Part shown: piece by piece, positions 21,596-36,285 of the stretch
Layout of the letters: every line of letters begins with the position of its first letter
How positions within the stretch are numbered: position 1 is the stretch's first letter
Assembly (NCBI GenBank): GCA_010645155.1
Contig: CM021312.1
Coordinates: 6,415,837 to 6,479,836, forward strand
Length of the DNA stretch: 64,000 bases
From: Tigriopus japonicus
Taxonomy: Eukaryota > Arthropoda > Copepoda > Harpacticoida > Harpacticidae
Reading direction: 5' to 3'
The notes under the pieces: generated by a model
Databases searched by the model: none
What the model was told of the DNA's origin: nothing
What the model saw: the letters and a program-made list of their open reading frames with translations, nothing else
Made by a program: the position numbers and the translations under genes

Positions 21596-24500
21596 ATGTT
21601 GGCCTCAGTCCATCCAAGGATTATGAGAGGGCCATTTCAAGCACTCGCGTTTGTGATTTTATCCTGCTCTGCACTCTCCAGGGGTAAGAACTTGCTTTTT
21701 ATTGGGTTTGCTGATTATCTCCGACAATTATTTCCCGATTTCTCAAGGAAAAGCTCTTCTTTTCCAAGCCTTGACGTATTATATTGTCTCTTATTGGTCC
21801 TAATTCTCAATCACATTCTCTCTTACAAAAAACCTAACTTCTAAAATTGTACAATTTGGGTTGCAGCCACAATTAAAATCGACTCCTTGGACGAAATCCC
21901 ATCGCCATTAAGTGTTCCAAGTCATGAATATGGACCCATGAACGCCCTGGAAAGATTTTCAAATTCATTTCCAAAACGATCACACGGAAATGGGGATCTT
22001 GATCGGATATCCAATGTCAGGGACATCCTGTTCAACCTTGAAAATGTTCTGGATCAAATGCAGAATTCAAATTTGCCGCCAAAAGCAGGTGAGATTTGTC
22101 CACCATTCAGGGTGTCCATGTTGTCTCAAGTGGGTTTGAATTTAGGGAATTTGTGGAGAAACTACGGGAAACGGACTGAGATACCCCAAGAATTGGGTCC
22201 TAATAAGGGACCTTGGTCGAAATCGGCCGCAAATGCCAAGCGTGAAGAATATAGGTTGTTAAGGTTGGTGCTTTATCATATTTTAACCAAATGCATCCAG
22301 TATTTGGCTGTAACTTGTAAAACTGTTCGTGCGTACCTCTGTTGTTCATAATCTAAATTTTCAGTCCTGTGCAAGACTTGATCACTGAGTCCAAGGAAAA
22401 TCCATTGGAGGATGAACGGTAATTGATAAGCCATGACATGGTTTTCGTTTTGCAATTAGTTACTGCTAACAATCTAAGTTTTTGGTCGAAATCAATCTCA
22501 AATGACATGTTAAAATATGAGTTCAAAAATAATCTTGTGCTCCCATCCTTTTTTTCAATTGAAATGGGGCAATGATTTCTGTGTGTCTCAATACCTTTTC
22601 GAATGAGAATAGTGTCATGGCTTATAACATGAAATAATATTGATGTCCTTAATTCTATGCACCTTCAAATATGTGGTTGAATGTGTTAACACTTTGTGTC
22701 ACTGCCCTCGCTTGTTGAATTTTGATGTGATTTCGGCAACCTGAGCTCGAAAGGTTTTAGTGAAAAGATGACAGACATCTAATTGGACAAGAACCACCGA
22801 ATTCTGTGGACAATGAGGCTGTCAATAACAATAGAAATTACCAATGGGAACAAGTCAATTTCGTTCATCTACAAATGAAAGGTTGCTTTTGTGGCCCAGA
22901 CTAGGTTTTCAATTTTCGGATCAATCAGGAGCCAGAAGAAAAATGGCGGATTGAAGTAGCCCTAGCACATTGAGCATTCGCTTTGCTCCATCATTTTTTT
23001 AGACCACAACATCAAGATTCACGAACTGCTCTTCTTCATGTAGCGACATAGGAAAATATTCCAAATTTTAGCTTTACACGTATTAAGACTGTTTATCTGT
23101 AAATATGAGCTAAACAGAATCTTTCGGAAATTTAAAGTTCAAGGAAGGATGTTGGAGTCAAATATGACTTTTTGGAAACCCACTTTTGAGAAAATCGTCA
23201 TTTTTCCAGTTTCCACCGGCTAAGCATTGCGGATAGAACAGTTCGGATTTTCGAGGTTTTCCGAGTTAGTACTGAGCTCCTAAGAACACTAACAATCCTT
23301 TCTGTGTTGAAACCCTCTCATAGCTATATATTGAACAGAGCATAGATTGAATGTGCTTGCTCCTTGTGGGGTAAAACAAAAAGGGCCATTAATTGAGTTA
23401 AGAAATTTTAGTGTGTGGTTTACTAAACACAAGCAAGGTACATTTGCTAAAGAACCGTATGTTTACTCCTGTTGAAAATCAAAGTTCTTTTTGTAGGGAG
23501 CCTCCTAGTCCAGAGAACTTCAGTGGTTTATAGGTCATCTGGCTACTCATAGGCGTAGGAGGCAGGGGGGCAGGGGGGGGCAACTGCCCCCCCTGGCCTC
23601 CGGAGATTGCTAAAATTCGGGCAAATGAGTTGAGATATTCGGGCATTCGGGTGTATTTGGCAGGCGAAAGGGAAGGGACAAAATGTTCTTCTGACTTATC
23701 AGCAAAGCTATCAAATGTTTGTGAAATTCGGGCAAATTTGGTGTTGCCCCCCCAAATAAACCACACCTCCTACGCCTATGTGGCTACTGATGTGTTTCGA
23801 GTTGGATTTTTGGCAGAGTTTTGCCATTTTGGTTTTTAGGGTTAAACAGCTGACCACAACAAAACTTTTCAACAGCCAACAAATAGACCTTATCTGACAA
23901 AAAAGATTGCAGCAGTGCCAACCAAAATCCATACTGTAGTGATGGAACTCGAAATTGAAGTATAGTAGTTAGAGTGTTGCCAAATTGGTCCCTCTTTTGG
24001 TCTTTTCAAAAAGTTCTATGCACCCTGCCGTTTTAAACAATAATAAACTTCGAGTCAAAAATGGCAGCACTCCCAACTAATAACACATTACTACAGATGG
24101 CATCCATCCCTCTTTTTCTTGGCCCTCTAGCTGAAATCAATATTTGTCAACCTCTTCTCATCATGTGAAGTATTTTGCTGATTGTATAAATACCTTTCAG
24201 ACGACTGAGGTCAGATCCTACTTGGGTTTCTTCGGGTCATCGGATCACTTGGAGTCCATACAACAAAAGAAACCAATACATGTTGCTTCGTAAGGGCCGA
24301 GATACTTCATCAGAGGAATCTAACGTGGAGTTATTGCAAATCACAGAAGTAAGAGAGTGTATGTATGGTCTTCCGTTGGATTCGATTTTTTAAAACCTTA
24401 TTCATTTAATTTTTAGAACGAGCCCTCTCACATTGAGACCATGAAAGAACAAGACAGAATTTCCAAGTTGAGAAGTAAACGATATTCTGAGGTAACCCAA

Positions 24501-24610
24501 AAGAGTTTTCATGAGAATCCAAGTTTTGATTTGAAAATCATTTGATTCCTTTTCAGATTGGTAAGAAGAAGAATGACTCTGAATATCTCTTGAGGTTCGA
24601 CCAAAAGTAA
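21596..24610 (+). CDS. Secreted protein with dibasic sites, candidate neuropeptide precursor
   Basis: I do not recognise this family. Exons 21596-21683, 21867-22263 (or to 22254, same phase), 22365-22418, 24201-24348, 24417-24491 and 24557-24610 join with GT/AG ends in phase to about 271 residues. The N-terminus is a good signal peptide (hydrophobic core ALAFVILSCSALS, cut near SRA). Downstream are dibasic sites: FPKR, NYGKR, NAKR, YNKR, SKR and IGKKK. NYGKR and EIGKK place Gly before the basic pair, the pattern for C-terminal amidation, so LWRNY-amide and YSEI-amide are possible products. There is only one Cys. No peptide occurs as repeated copies, so this might instead be another processed secreted protein. 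A GTGAG inside exon 2 at 22089 is an alternative donor, but its use breaks the frame. An AATAAA at 24848 fits the 3' end. Confidence 0.6.
22690..22950. repeat. Diverged dispersed repeat inside an intron
   Basis: This stretch resembles the repeat at about 8450-8690 in the same order of short shared blocks, with many differences. It lies in the third intron of the secreted-protein gene. It has no frame of interest. Confidence 0.45.
23540..23788. mobile_element. MITE with 15-bp perfect TIRs and an 8-bp TSD
   Basis: The element spans 23548-23780 (233 bp). Its ends are CATAGGCGTAGGAGG and the exact reverse complement CCTCCTACGCCTATG. TGGCTACT at 23540-23547 is repeated exactly at 23781-23788. The interior has long G and C runs (CAGGGGGG and CCCCCCC) that also pair. 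An 8-bp duplication fits a hAT-type mechanism. It sits in the third intron of the secreted-protein gene. Confidence 0.9.
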
Positions 24611-25068
24611 TCCAATTGAAGAGCTCGCATTTGCTTTTTCCCCTTTGCTTTGTTCTTGTTAGCAAAACTTCTCAACCCTTAAAACATCCAAGAGGCTGGA
24701 TGGCTTATGAAAATGAAACATTTTTTCCTTTATCGTATTGTGTAACACTTTTCATAAATGACTTTCACTACAACTTGACCATTCATATTTACAACCCCGA
24801 CAGTTTCAGGATAATATAGACCCAGTGCACAAAGTATGCAAATTCAAAATAAAATGTTCTTGTTGCAAATCATGAGGGAGATACGCCTCTACACAAAATC
24901 ATCTAGTTTCAAATCTCTAAAAACCTCTAACAAAATGACACAGGTGTTACAAAGGGTGTGTTGAAAAAAGAGGTTGATTTTAATAACTCAAAAAGCCGGC
25001 GAGCTTGAGAGTTAATCCTTTACAAAAGGTGAGTGTGGCCAAGTTTAAGTTCAAAGATGCACACTGAC

Positions 25069-25094
25069 CCCTAGGCACCCTAGGGTGCCTAGGG
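25069..25094. repeat. 26-bp perfect palindrome
   Basis: The sequence is self-complementary over 26 bases with no spacer, centred at 25081/25082. The half-site reads CCCTAGGCACCCT. It lies 26 bases upstream of the gypsy reverse-transcriptase relic. No function can be assigned from sequence. Confidence 0.85.
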
Positions 25095-25119
25095 TGGACG
25101 AGGAATTGAGGGTGCCATG

Positions 25120-25256
25120 ATTTACTCCTCGTTTGATTGCAATCAGGGATATTACCAAATTAGCATGGACGAAGAAGATAGGCCAAAAACTGCGTTCAAG
25201 TTCAGGGGAGAGTTGCTAGAAATCACGCACATGCCATTTCCTTTTGGATGGGAGTG
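25120..25256 (+). pseudogene. Ty3/gypsy-type reverse transcriptase relic
   Basis: The + strand reads IYSSFDCNQGYYQISMDEED, then RPKTAF, then an ITHMPF block. This is the order of the gypsy RT core (F-D-x3-G-Y-x-Q-I, KTAF, MPFG). About 45 residues survive. No frame continues into the catalytic YxDD region, and no LTR was found, so it is a dead fragment. Confidence 0.65.
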
Positions 25257-25700
25257 ATTACCGTATCATATTTCAGACCGGTTGCCGTTAGCAGTCTAGG
25301 CTTGCCAAAAAATTGCGAGTTTTCAAGGGTCAGATTTTCGAATTATGTTGCATTTATTAGCAATGGTATGGTTAATGTATGTTGAGGAGTATTGCAAAGT
25401 AATTTAAAAAGAAAAGTAGAAATTCGATACCTTCAGTTAAACAAATTATTTGTTTTTATGTTTAGTTGCCCCAGGAACCGATCTCCTCTGGCCATCTTGT
25501 TATTCAAAGTCGTTCATTCCTGGGTCTAAAGTTCGGAAGAACCCTCTCAATTTATGTAACAAAATTTTAGGTAGAAGCAATAAAACATATTTATTTTTCG
25601 GAAATTGTCAAGATTTGCCACTCCAACTTTAAGTTGTGCAGATAAGAAAGACATTGTTGCAATCACCAGGCCTAAACCTTCGTTTTAGTTACCTCGCACG

Positions 25701-26996
25701 CTCATCAGTAGGGACGGGCAGAAAGTGCAAATAATCTTACCCTTTTAGTTACCAAAAGTTGTAAAAAAATGTGCCCAAAAGTGCAAAACAAAGTGCAGAA
25801 AAATGTTGAAAGTGCAAATAAATGTCAAAAAAGAGCAAATAAATGTCGAAAAAAGAGCAAATAAATGTCAAAAAAGAGCAAATAAATGTCAAAAAAGAGC
25901 AAATAAATGTCAAAAAAGAGCAAATAACTTGCATTTGGACTTAAAACGTCATTCATGGAGTACCCACGGCTCCTAATTGAGCAGGAGAAGTCATTTACAA
26001 GTTCTAAAGACATTTGAGACTAGTTTTGAGGTGAAGAGACAATGCCGCACAAGTAATAGAGTTCTATTAATTAGGTCACCAGCAAAAAGGATGTAAAGTC
26101 ATGAAAAATACTCTAGTCAACAATCTTCTGAATTTTTCATTCCTGAGGTTGGGTCATGGATGTACCTAAAATATTGTCGAAATATATTTAGCAATTGTTT
26201 TCTATGGCTTTACATCACTCCGTTTTCGTCCTTCAAGTTGTTCAAAAATAGACATTGAAAATTGAACAGAAAAATACCCATGTGTGCCTAACAATTGCAT
26301 CAAAGAAAATAGTCATAAATGTGTTTTAAGCATGTTTTTAGTGACATTACTTCAATATTTGGCCCATGGCCTAATTACCAGAATTCAATTTCAAATGTGG
26401 CATTCATTGTCTCATCACATCAAAACTGTTCTCAAATACTTTTGGAACTTAAAAGTAATATCTTCGAGTCAATTAAACAATGTGTACTGCTACATTGATG
26501 TATCCTTAGCTTGATGATTTTGAGTTTATAACGGCCTTTTTTAAAAAATGGCGATCTTTGTAGGCAGCAAACCTAATTCTGCAATCAATTTTGTTTGCAG
26601 ATCCTTCCATTACCATAACATGAGTTTCTTTAGGTTTGCTATTTGTTGGTTGCATGCAATGAGATTCTTTTGTCTAATCTTTAGTTTAGTAAACAGGATG
26701 TTATAGTTAAAGCCAAGATGGTGAATAAAGTGTGAGGTTTGCGTCTGAAATGCACATATTTCTTCAAGGTGCTAAGAATGGTTGATTGAAAATGCAAGCT
26801 TTTTCGACTAGTTCAAAATTTGATCTTGAAACTAAAAATTCTTTCAAAAGCCACTACATTTTCTTAACAATTTGTCAATTTTGGCCAAAAACGTAAATAA
26901 AAAGTGAAAATAAAGGTGAATAATGCAAAAGTGCAGAAAAATGGGTTTATGTTACCAAAAATCTTTTTACACTATTTGCCCGTCCCTACTCATCAG
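25701..26996. mobile_element. Non-autonomous hAT-like element with a 21-bp array
   Basis: The element spans 25709-26988 (1280 bp) between two perfect copies of CTCATCAG (25701-25708 and 26989-26996). Terminal inverted repeats are TAGGGACGGGCA and TGCCCGTCCCTA. The left interior holds an array of a 21-bp unit AAATAAATGTCAAAAAAGAGC (about five units, 25816-25927) after degenerate AGTGCAAAA-type units. The right interior has degenerate AAGTGCAGAAAAATG-type units in the same sense. A family-B foldback is nested at about 25973-26490. No transposase frame is present. Confidence 0.9.
25973..26490. repeat. Foldback repeat family B, copy 2 (nested)
   Basis: The left arm contains AATTGAGCAGGAGAAGTCAT and AAAGACATTTGAGAC. 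The right arm near 26400-26485 is its inverse (CTCAAATACTTTTGGAAC, TTCGAGTCAATTAAACA). It matches copies at 9113-9660 and 33835-34360 and lies wholly inside the hAT-like element, so it inserted later or was captured. Confidence 0.7.
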
Positions 26997-27119
26997 AAAC
27001 ACAGGTCTTCCGAACTTTTTTCCCGCCAAAAATGATGACGTCACTAGTAATTGCTGTAATTCAACAAGTAACAAAATGGTCTCTAAATTTGAATAATTAA
27101 TAGGTTTTTAGGTATCTAA

Positions 27120-27745
27120 CTTTTTCCCTGGACCTAAACTTATATAATATAATAAAAGTGAAATTGTTCCCCATTAAATTTTGGATCCAAAAAGTGCCAA
27201 GATGTCTTTGGGTATTTCGATCTAAACCTAAAAAGCCATTCGGAACGGTGCTTCCACTTTTTAGCGCGCGTCGTTTTAGACCGCGAACAGCGAATTTTCG
27301 AAAAGCTAACTTCTAGCGCCAATTTTAGACACCGAGTTAACTTTTAGTTACGAACAATTATCTTATAAAAATATCCGTCACAACATAATTTTCGTGTTCC
27401 ACGATTTGTTTTACTAAATGAAATGCCCATTCTGAAACGCTATCACTTATCAACTGACAGACTACTTCCTCATCTTGAATGGACTTTAGTCTTCATGCAC
27501 TATCTCTAAATTAGTTTAATTATACATTGCCTCAAAATGATTGCATAAATCTTTATAATGAACCTAATTCCAGAGAATAATACATTTCATTCTATTTTAT
27601 TGGGCAAACATGTGCACAAAAAGAGATTACCGCTCTAAGAAGTCGCGTGTAAAAAAGACGTGGCGATGAAAATTCGGGGACGAAAGTTCGCGGTCTAAAA
27701 ATTACGGCTCTAAAAGTTCGCTGCCCCAAGGAAAAGATATTGCAT
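27120..27745. repeat. Element with inverted arrays of a GCGGTCTAAAA-type motif
   Basis: TTTTAGACCGCGAAC at 27274-27288 has an exact inverted copy at 27686-27700. Each is surrounded by degenerate repeats of GCGAA(C)TTTTAGA-type units, in opposite senses on the two sides. The outer edges near 27122 and 27730 (CTTTTTCCCTGG and CCAAGGAAAAG) are imperfect inverted repeats. The architecture recalls the array-bearing hAT-like elements, but the exact ends and any target duplication are uncertain. Confidence 0.5.
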
Positions 27746-28139
27746 AACAATTTAGAGTACCTTTTTATGTGTGTTCAGCCAAAAGTACAAAAAATATGTC
27801 TAACAGATGCATGTCCAAATTTACGCTTTCTTGAAGGACCATATTCAAATGAACCGAAACTTGATACATTAAACGAATTTTTCAAAATTTCTAAGTATTA
27901 TCCAACTTTGAGTGTCTTTGACATTGCTAAGAACTTTTATTGAAAGATGTATTTTAAGTGCATTAAAGGTGCAATTGTATATTATTTTGAGCTTATTTGA
28001 TGTTTGTATATAATGTCTATCAATCAGCCAGTTTTTACATTTGAACAAGAGCCAAAGATGTATTTTGTTATTCAAGATTCAGATCCAAAACAGCATGAAA
28101 AATATAGGTGTTCCCACCATGGAAGCACATCATCCTTCA

Positions 28140-31670
<3,531 letters not shown>

Positions 31671-33349
31671 CTTGCACCTTTGTCAAATGAGCAATCTATA
31701 CCAAAGCACAAATCTATGATAGAATCGTCAATGAGTGAGTATGTCACTTCGACGGCAGTTCAATGTTGAATGAGGACGAGAAGCGAGTGTACTGTCTATT
31801 TACGTGCCATGCGGAAAACGTTATGAAACCTTGTCAGAGGAAATACTGGAGAGTTCAAGTTATGCTGAACGAGTATTAACTGTACAAAGTTATGGTTTAT
31901 TGGAGACTTTTTAAAAAGTCCTAAGTAAGAACCCATATGTTTCAAGATTATTTATTAGTTTTTAATGCAAATTTGTCTGTAGGTTTGATGTTAAAAGAAG
32001 ACAAAAATAGTTCAGCTAAAAAACTTCCTTGCAAACATTCGATTTGGGAAGTTTTGTGAGGATCTATACAACTCTATGAGATTCATTTTTTTATAAAATT
32101 GACACTAATGACATTGAACTTAAGATTTGTTGGAAAGGTGCTTTTAATTCAAACTTGCAGTTTTATGCATTCATTTTGAATCACCCTGTTTCTTATGTAT
32201 AAATGTATGTCGTTTGAAGTTAGTAGTACACTAGTACAGTACACAACAAAATTGTCTTCAACAGGCTTGCCAGAAAATAAGAGCTGAACTCAACAACAGG
32301 AATAAATAGGCAGACTCATTTAAAGTAGTTTTTCAACATTGCTATCAAACTAATAGCTTGAAGTAAAACTTAAGTATAAAAATTTGTTTAAGAAACTACG
32401 ATAAATGGGGTGAAGACCTATATTTGCATGCTCTTACACTTCGAGGCTTACTTTGATATATTCGAAGCCAAGAGTAAGTGATTGGAAATTGGACATTTTT
32501 TTTCTGGTAAAACAAAGACCTCACCATTGGAAACCTGTTACATAGAATTATTTCACACATCAACCAAAATCAAAGTGCTCTAAAATGGAGTGGGAGGCTA
32601 GCAATGAAAATTATGCTTTCCAAGAGGATCAAATTAATTGCTTTTTTGGCAACTAAGACTTGGCTTGTTTTGGGTAGACTACAAATTTGAATTTTCACCT
32701 CAATCAAATGACAAAAAGATGAGCGAAATGTTAAGTATTATGAAACTTATATAATGAATCGGCTGCAGAAAGATTGAGCTCGCCTTTTTATGTTAAAGCA
32801 ATGGCCATAAGGGGCCAGCTAATTCATTGTGAATAAGGTTTGCAATGTGTTATGTTTGAGGACAACTTTTGTCACAGGCGTTTGTTTGAGGTTATTATTG
32901 AAAAATATAATCTACCCAATACGAGTCAAGTCTCACTTGATGAAGAACGCAATTGATTTTATTCCTGGTAGAAATTATATTCATCATTTTTAGCATCCCA
33001 GTCCAGAAAACCTTGGGCTTCTTGCTAGAACTAAAAACTGAGCTAGTTTAATATTAATACAATTTGCCAAATGATGATTTTACATTTCTCCATTCAAAAT
33101 TTACCATCAAATTACATTTTGTGTGAGCAAGATTAAATGGCTAGCAAACAATTATCTGATCCTCCTTCTCCAACCATGATGACCTAGAAAGTACATTCCG
33201 TATGGCATCCCTGAATTGACCTAATCTCGAAGTCCATTGCTCCGACTTCTGATCTTGGAAGTTACGAAAGTAAGCTAGCCCTCCTTAAGCATACATAGAA
33301 TAAAGTCTTTAAACTCACAATCTCAATTAGTTTTCTTTGAGTTCATCAC
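31671..33349. other. Intergenic between the divergent C1orf50 and MCAD genes
   Basis: This 1.7-kb spacer separates the start of the - strand C1orf50 gene from the start of the + strand MCAD gene, so it should contain both promoters. I see no clear TATA box or CpG-rich stretch, and no further gene or repeat family. Confidence 0.4.
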
Positions 33350-36285
33350 ATGAAAATGGCTTGGTCGCAACTGAGTCGCTCTTGGCGTCATGCTAGCCTC
33401 CTCAAGAACAGCCTCCTCCAATCTTCAGGAATGCGATGTGTCTCAACATCGGGTTCTGGAAGCCGTGGTAAGACAAATGGCAAGAAATTACTATCAGCTA
33501 GAAGCATGACATCAGTGGAAGTTGAAGTTTCTAGTGAAAAGTTGAGCTTATAATCTAGCAAGAGCTTTTATGCTACTTAGTGAGCTTATAATATAGAAAG
33601 AGCTTTTATACTTCTGGGTAAGGTATTTAAGTCCAATGAAGGCTCGTTTTCTGTGTCAGCTTGATTTGATTGAAGTAACTGATTGAAAACGATGCAAATT
33701 TGGACAGGAAATCATATGAAATAGGTCAAAATGGCGGAAGAGCTTGAGCTAAAATGGCGTTTTGTAGAATTTAGTCCGATTTGTATTGCTATAACAAATG
33801 TTGTTAGTTAAATACTTGCATTACTGAGCAGAGCGTTTAATTGAGCTGGATAAGTCATTGTTAAGATCTAAAGACATTTGAGGCCAGTTTTGAGGTGAAG
33901 AGATAATTCCGCTTATATAATCGAGTCCTGTTAATTTGGTCTGGGGCCAAAAATTTATATAATGTCACTGAAGACATGTTTAAAAGCACATTTATATAAT
34001 AATCTTTTAGATAATTGTTAGGCACACTTGGGTCGACAATGGCTCAAAACATTGGAAAAATCTACTTTGCCGTTCAATTTCCAATGGCTGTTTTCGAATA
34101 CAATTCTCGAAGGACACAATTGCACTTATGTTAATCCACATTTGAACCAGAGGTCAATAGATTTCATCAATATTTCAGGCACAGACAACCATAGGACTAC
34201 CCACGGATAAGAAAAAAAAATGCTTTAAGCAAATATTTTTGGCCCGTGACTTAATTAACAGAACTCAATTAAATGTGCGACATTGTCAAATGTGGTCTCA
34301 AATGCCTGTGGAACTTAAAAATGACTTCTCCAGCTCAATTAAACGGCGTGTAAGAACGCGCTTCTCTGTCTTGCCCAATATCTTAAGACTTTAAGTCCTG
34401 TAATTTTGAAACAAAAAGCAACATGGAGGCGAATGTAAAAGTTGAGCATGAAACAGTCACATCTTAGCTAGTTTTTTTCCTTATTGATCTTGTCCAGTTT
34501 TAGACATAAGATGACTTAACCATATCCAAAAGCACCTGACTTGTTAATCATTTGCACACGCAATTCAATTTCTAAAAGGATGTATTGCCCATGGAATAAA
34601 AGAAGGAAAAATTCCTGTGTTACTGATCTTTGGAAACACTTTTTCCGGAAGTTTTCAGAATTCATTTGTGACAGCCTATGTCTGCTTTCGGTTGGTATGC
34701 CTTCACCCGAAACAAGAGGCTCTTCCAACACCATTCCTTTTACTAACTTTAGTTTAATTGACTTGATGGGTAATTGGACTCCAGTGCTTGTTCTTCCATT
34801 AAAAACAGAAAATCGACAAAAAATGTGTCCATTCAAAGTCTTTTCCGATTTTGGGCTCAATTTGATGAATCTAAACATTGATTTTTCATTCTAGGAACGG
34901 CTGAGGCACAAACGGCCGATTTTCCTGGCGGCATCAATTTCAACGTTACCCAAGATCAAAAAGAGATCTTGGACTTGGCCGAAAAATTTGCTAAGGAAGA
35001 GATGATTCCCGTGGCTGCAGAATACGACAAGACCGGAGCTTATCCCTGGCCAATCATAAAGAAGGCTCACGAGGTTGGGCTCATGAACTTGCACATCCCG
35101 GAAAAATATGGAGGTGCGTACTTTACAATTACTGACTACTGACCCTTTCACTCCCCATTTATTACTCTTAGGCATGGGTTTGGGTACTTTGGATGGGTGC
35201 TTGGTGACCGAGAAAATTTCCTATGGCTGCACCGGTATTGGCACGGCACTTGAAGCCAATGGTCTCGGATCCATGCCGATTATGTTGGCAGGGAATGAAG
35301 AACAAAAAAAGAAATACCTCACCCGACTCATTGAGGAGCCTCTAATGTGCGCTTATTGTGTCACAGAACCTGGCGCAGGTTCTGATGTTGCTGGAGCCAA
35401 AACCAAGGCCGAAAAGAAGGGAGACGATTGGGTGATTAATGGGCAAAAGATGTGGATTACCAACGGTGGTGTGGCCAACTACTACTTTGTCTTGGCCCGA
35501 ACTGATCCTGACCCCAAGGCTTCCGCTTCCAAGGCCTTCACCGGCTTCATTGTGGATGCAGACACTCCTGGGGTGAATCCAGGTCGTAAGGAGATCAACA
35601 TGGGTCAACGAGCTTCTGATACCCGAGGTAAGAGAAGCTTTCAACCAGTAGGTGTTAGTTAAATATGCTTAATCTCCTTTGAATTATTCAGGAATTTCCT
35701 TTGAGGATGTGGTCGTCCCCAAGGAGAATGTATTGATTGGCGAAGGAGCAGGTTTCAAGGTGGCAATGGGTGCCTTTGACAAAACCCGCCCCCCTGTGGC
35801 CTCTGGAGCTGTTGGTCTTGCTCAACGAGCATTAGACGAAGCTACAAAATATGCCGCTGAAAGGAAGACATTTGGCACAGCCATCATGAACCATCAAGCA
35901 GTGGCATTTATGCTCGCCGATATGGCTATGGGTGAGTTGGTATCATCAACATATTTACTGACACGGCTTCTTCATGGAACCACATTTTCAAACAGGCATT
36001 GAGTCAGCCCGATTATGTTATATGAAAGCCGCCTGGATGGCTGACAATGGTACCCGGAATACGTACATGGCCTCCATTGCCAAATGTTTGGCTGGAGATG
36101 TGGCCAACAAGTGTGCCACGGATGCCGTCCAAATTTTCGGTGGAAATGGCTTCAACACAGAGTATCCCGTGGAGAAACTCATGAGAGATGCCAAGATCTA
36201 CCAAATCTACGAAGGAACGGCTCAAATTCAAAGGATGATTATTTCTCGAGAATGGTTCAACAAGGCTAAGGAGACTTTACTGTGA
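33350..36285 (+). CDS. ACADM: Medium-chain specific acyl-CoA dehydrogenase, mitochondrial
   Basis: FAD enzyme of the mitochondrial matrix that makes the first alpha,beta double bond in medium-chain acyl-CoA and passes electrons to ETF. Exons 33350-33467, 34895-35113, 35172-35627, 35692-35931 and 35996-36285 join in phase 1 throughout, giving 440 residues. The N-terminus (to about residue 40) is Arg/Ser-rich without acids, a mitochondrial targeting peptide. Conserved blocks in order are [57 protein letters not shown] and [20 protein letters not shown]. The catalytic base is the Glu of IYEGT (codon 36211-36213, residue 417), the counterpart of Glu376 in mature human MCAD. MCAD rather than another family member is favoured by the close match throughout, including GAFDKTRP. 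Introns 2-4 are only 58-64 bases. Intron 1 (1.4 kb) carries a family-B foldback. Confidence 0.95.
33835..34362. repeat. Foldback repeat family B, copy 3
   Basis: The left arm starts TTTAATTGAGCTGGATAAGT. The right arm ends near 34362 with ACTTCTCCAGCTCAATTAAA, its inverse, and the pairing continues inward over about 80 bases with mismatches. This is the clearest copy and gives the family its terminal inverted repeat. It lies in intron 1 of the MCAD gene. Confidence 0.8.

Noticed and set aside
22088..22090. Splice donor GCAG|GTGAG in exon 2 of the secreted-protein gene
   Set aside because: Joining it to the next acceptor gives an early stop, whereas reading on to 22263 or 22254 keeps the frame to the end.
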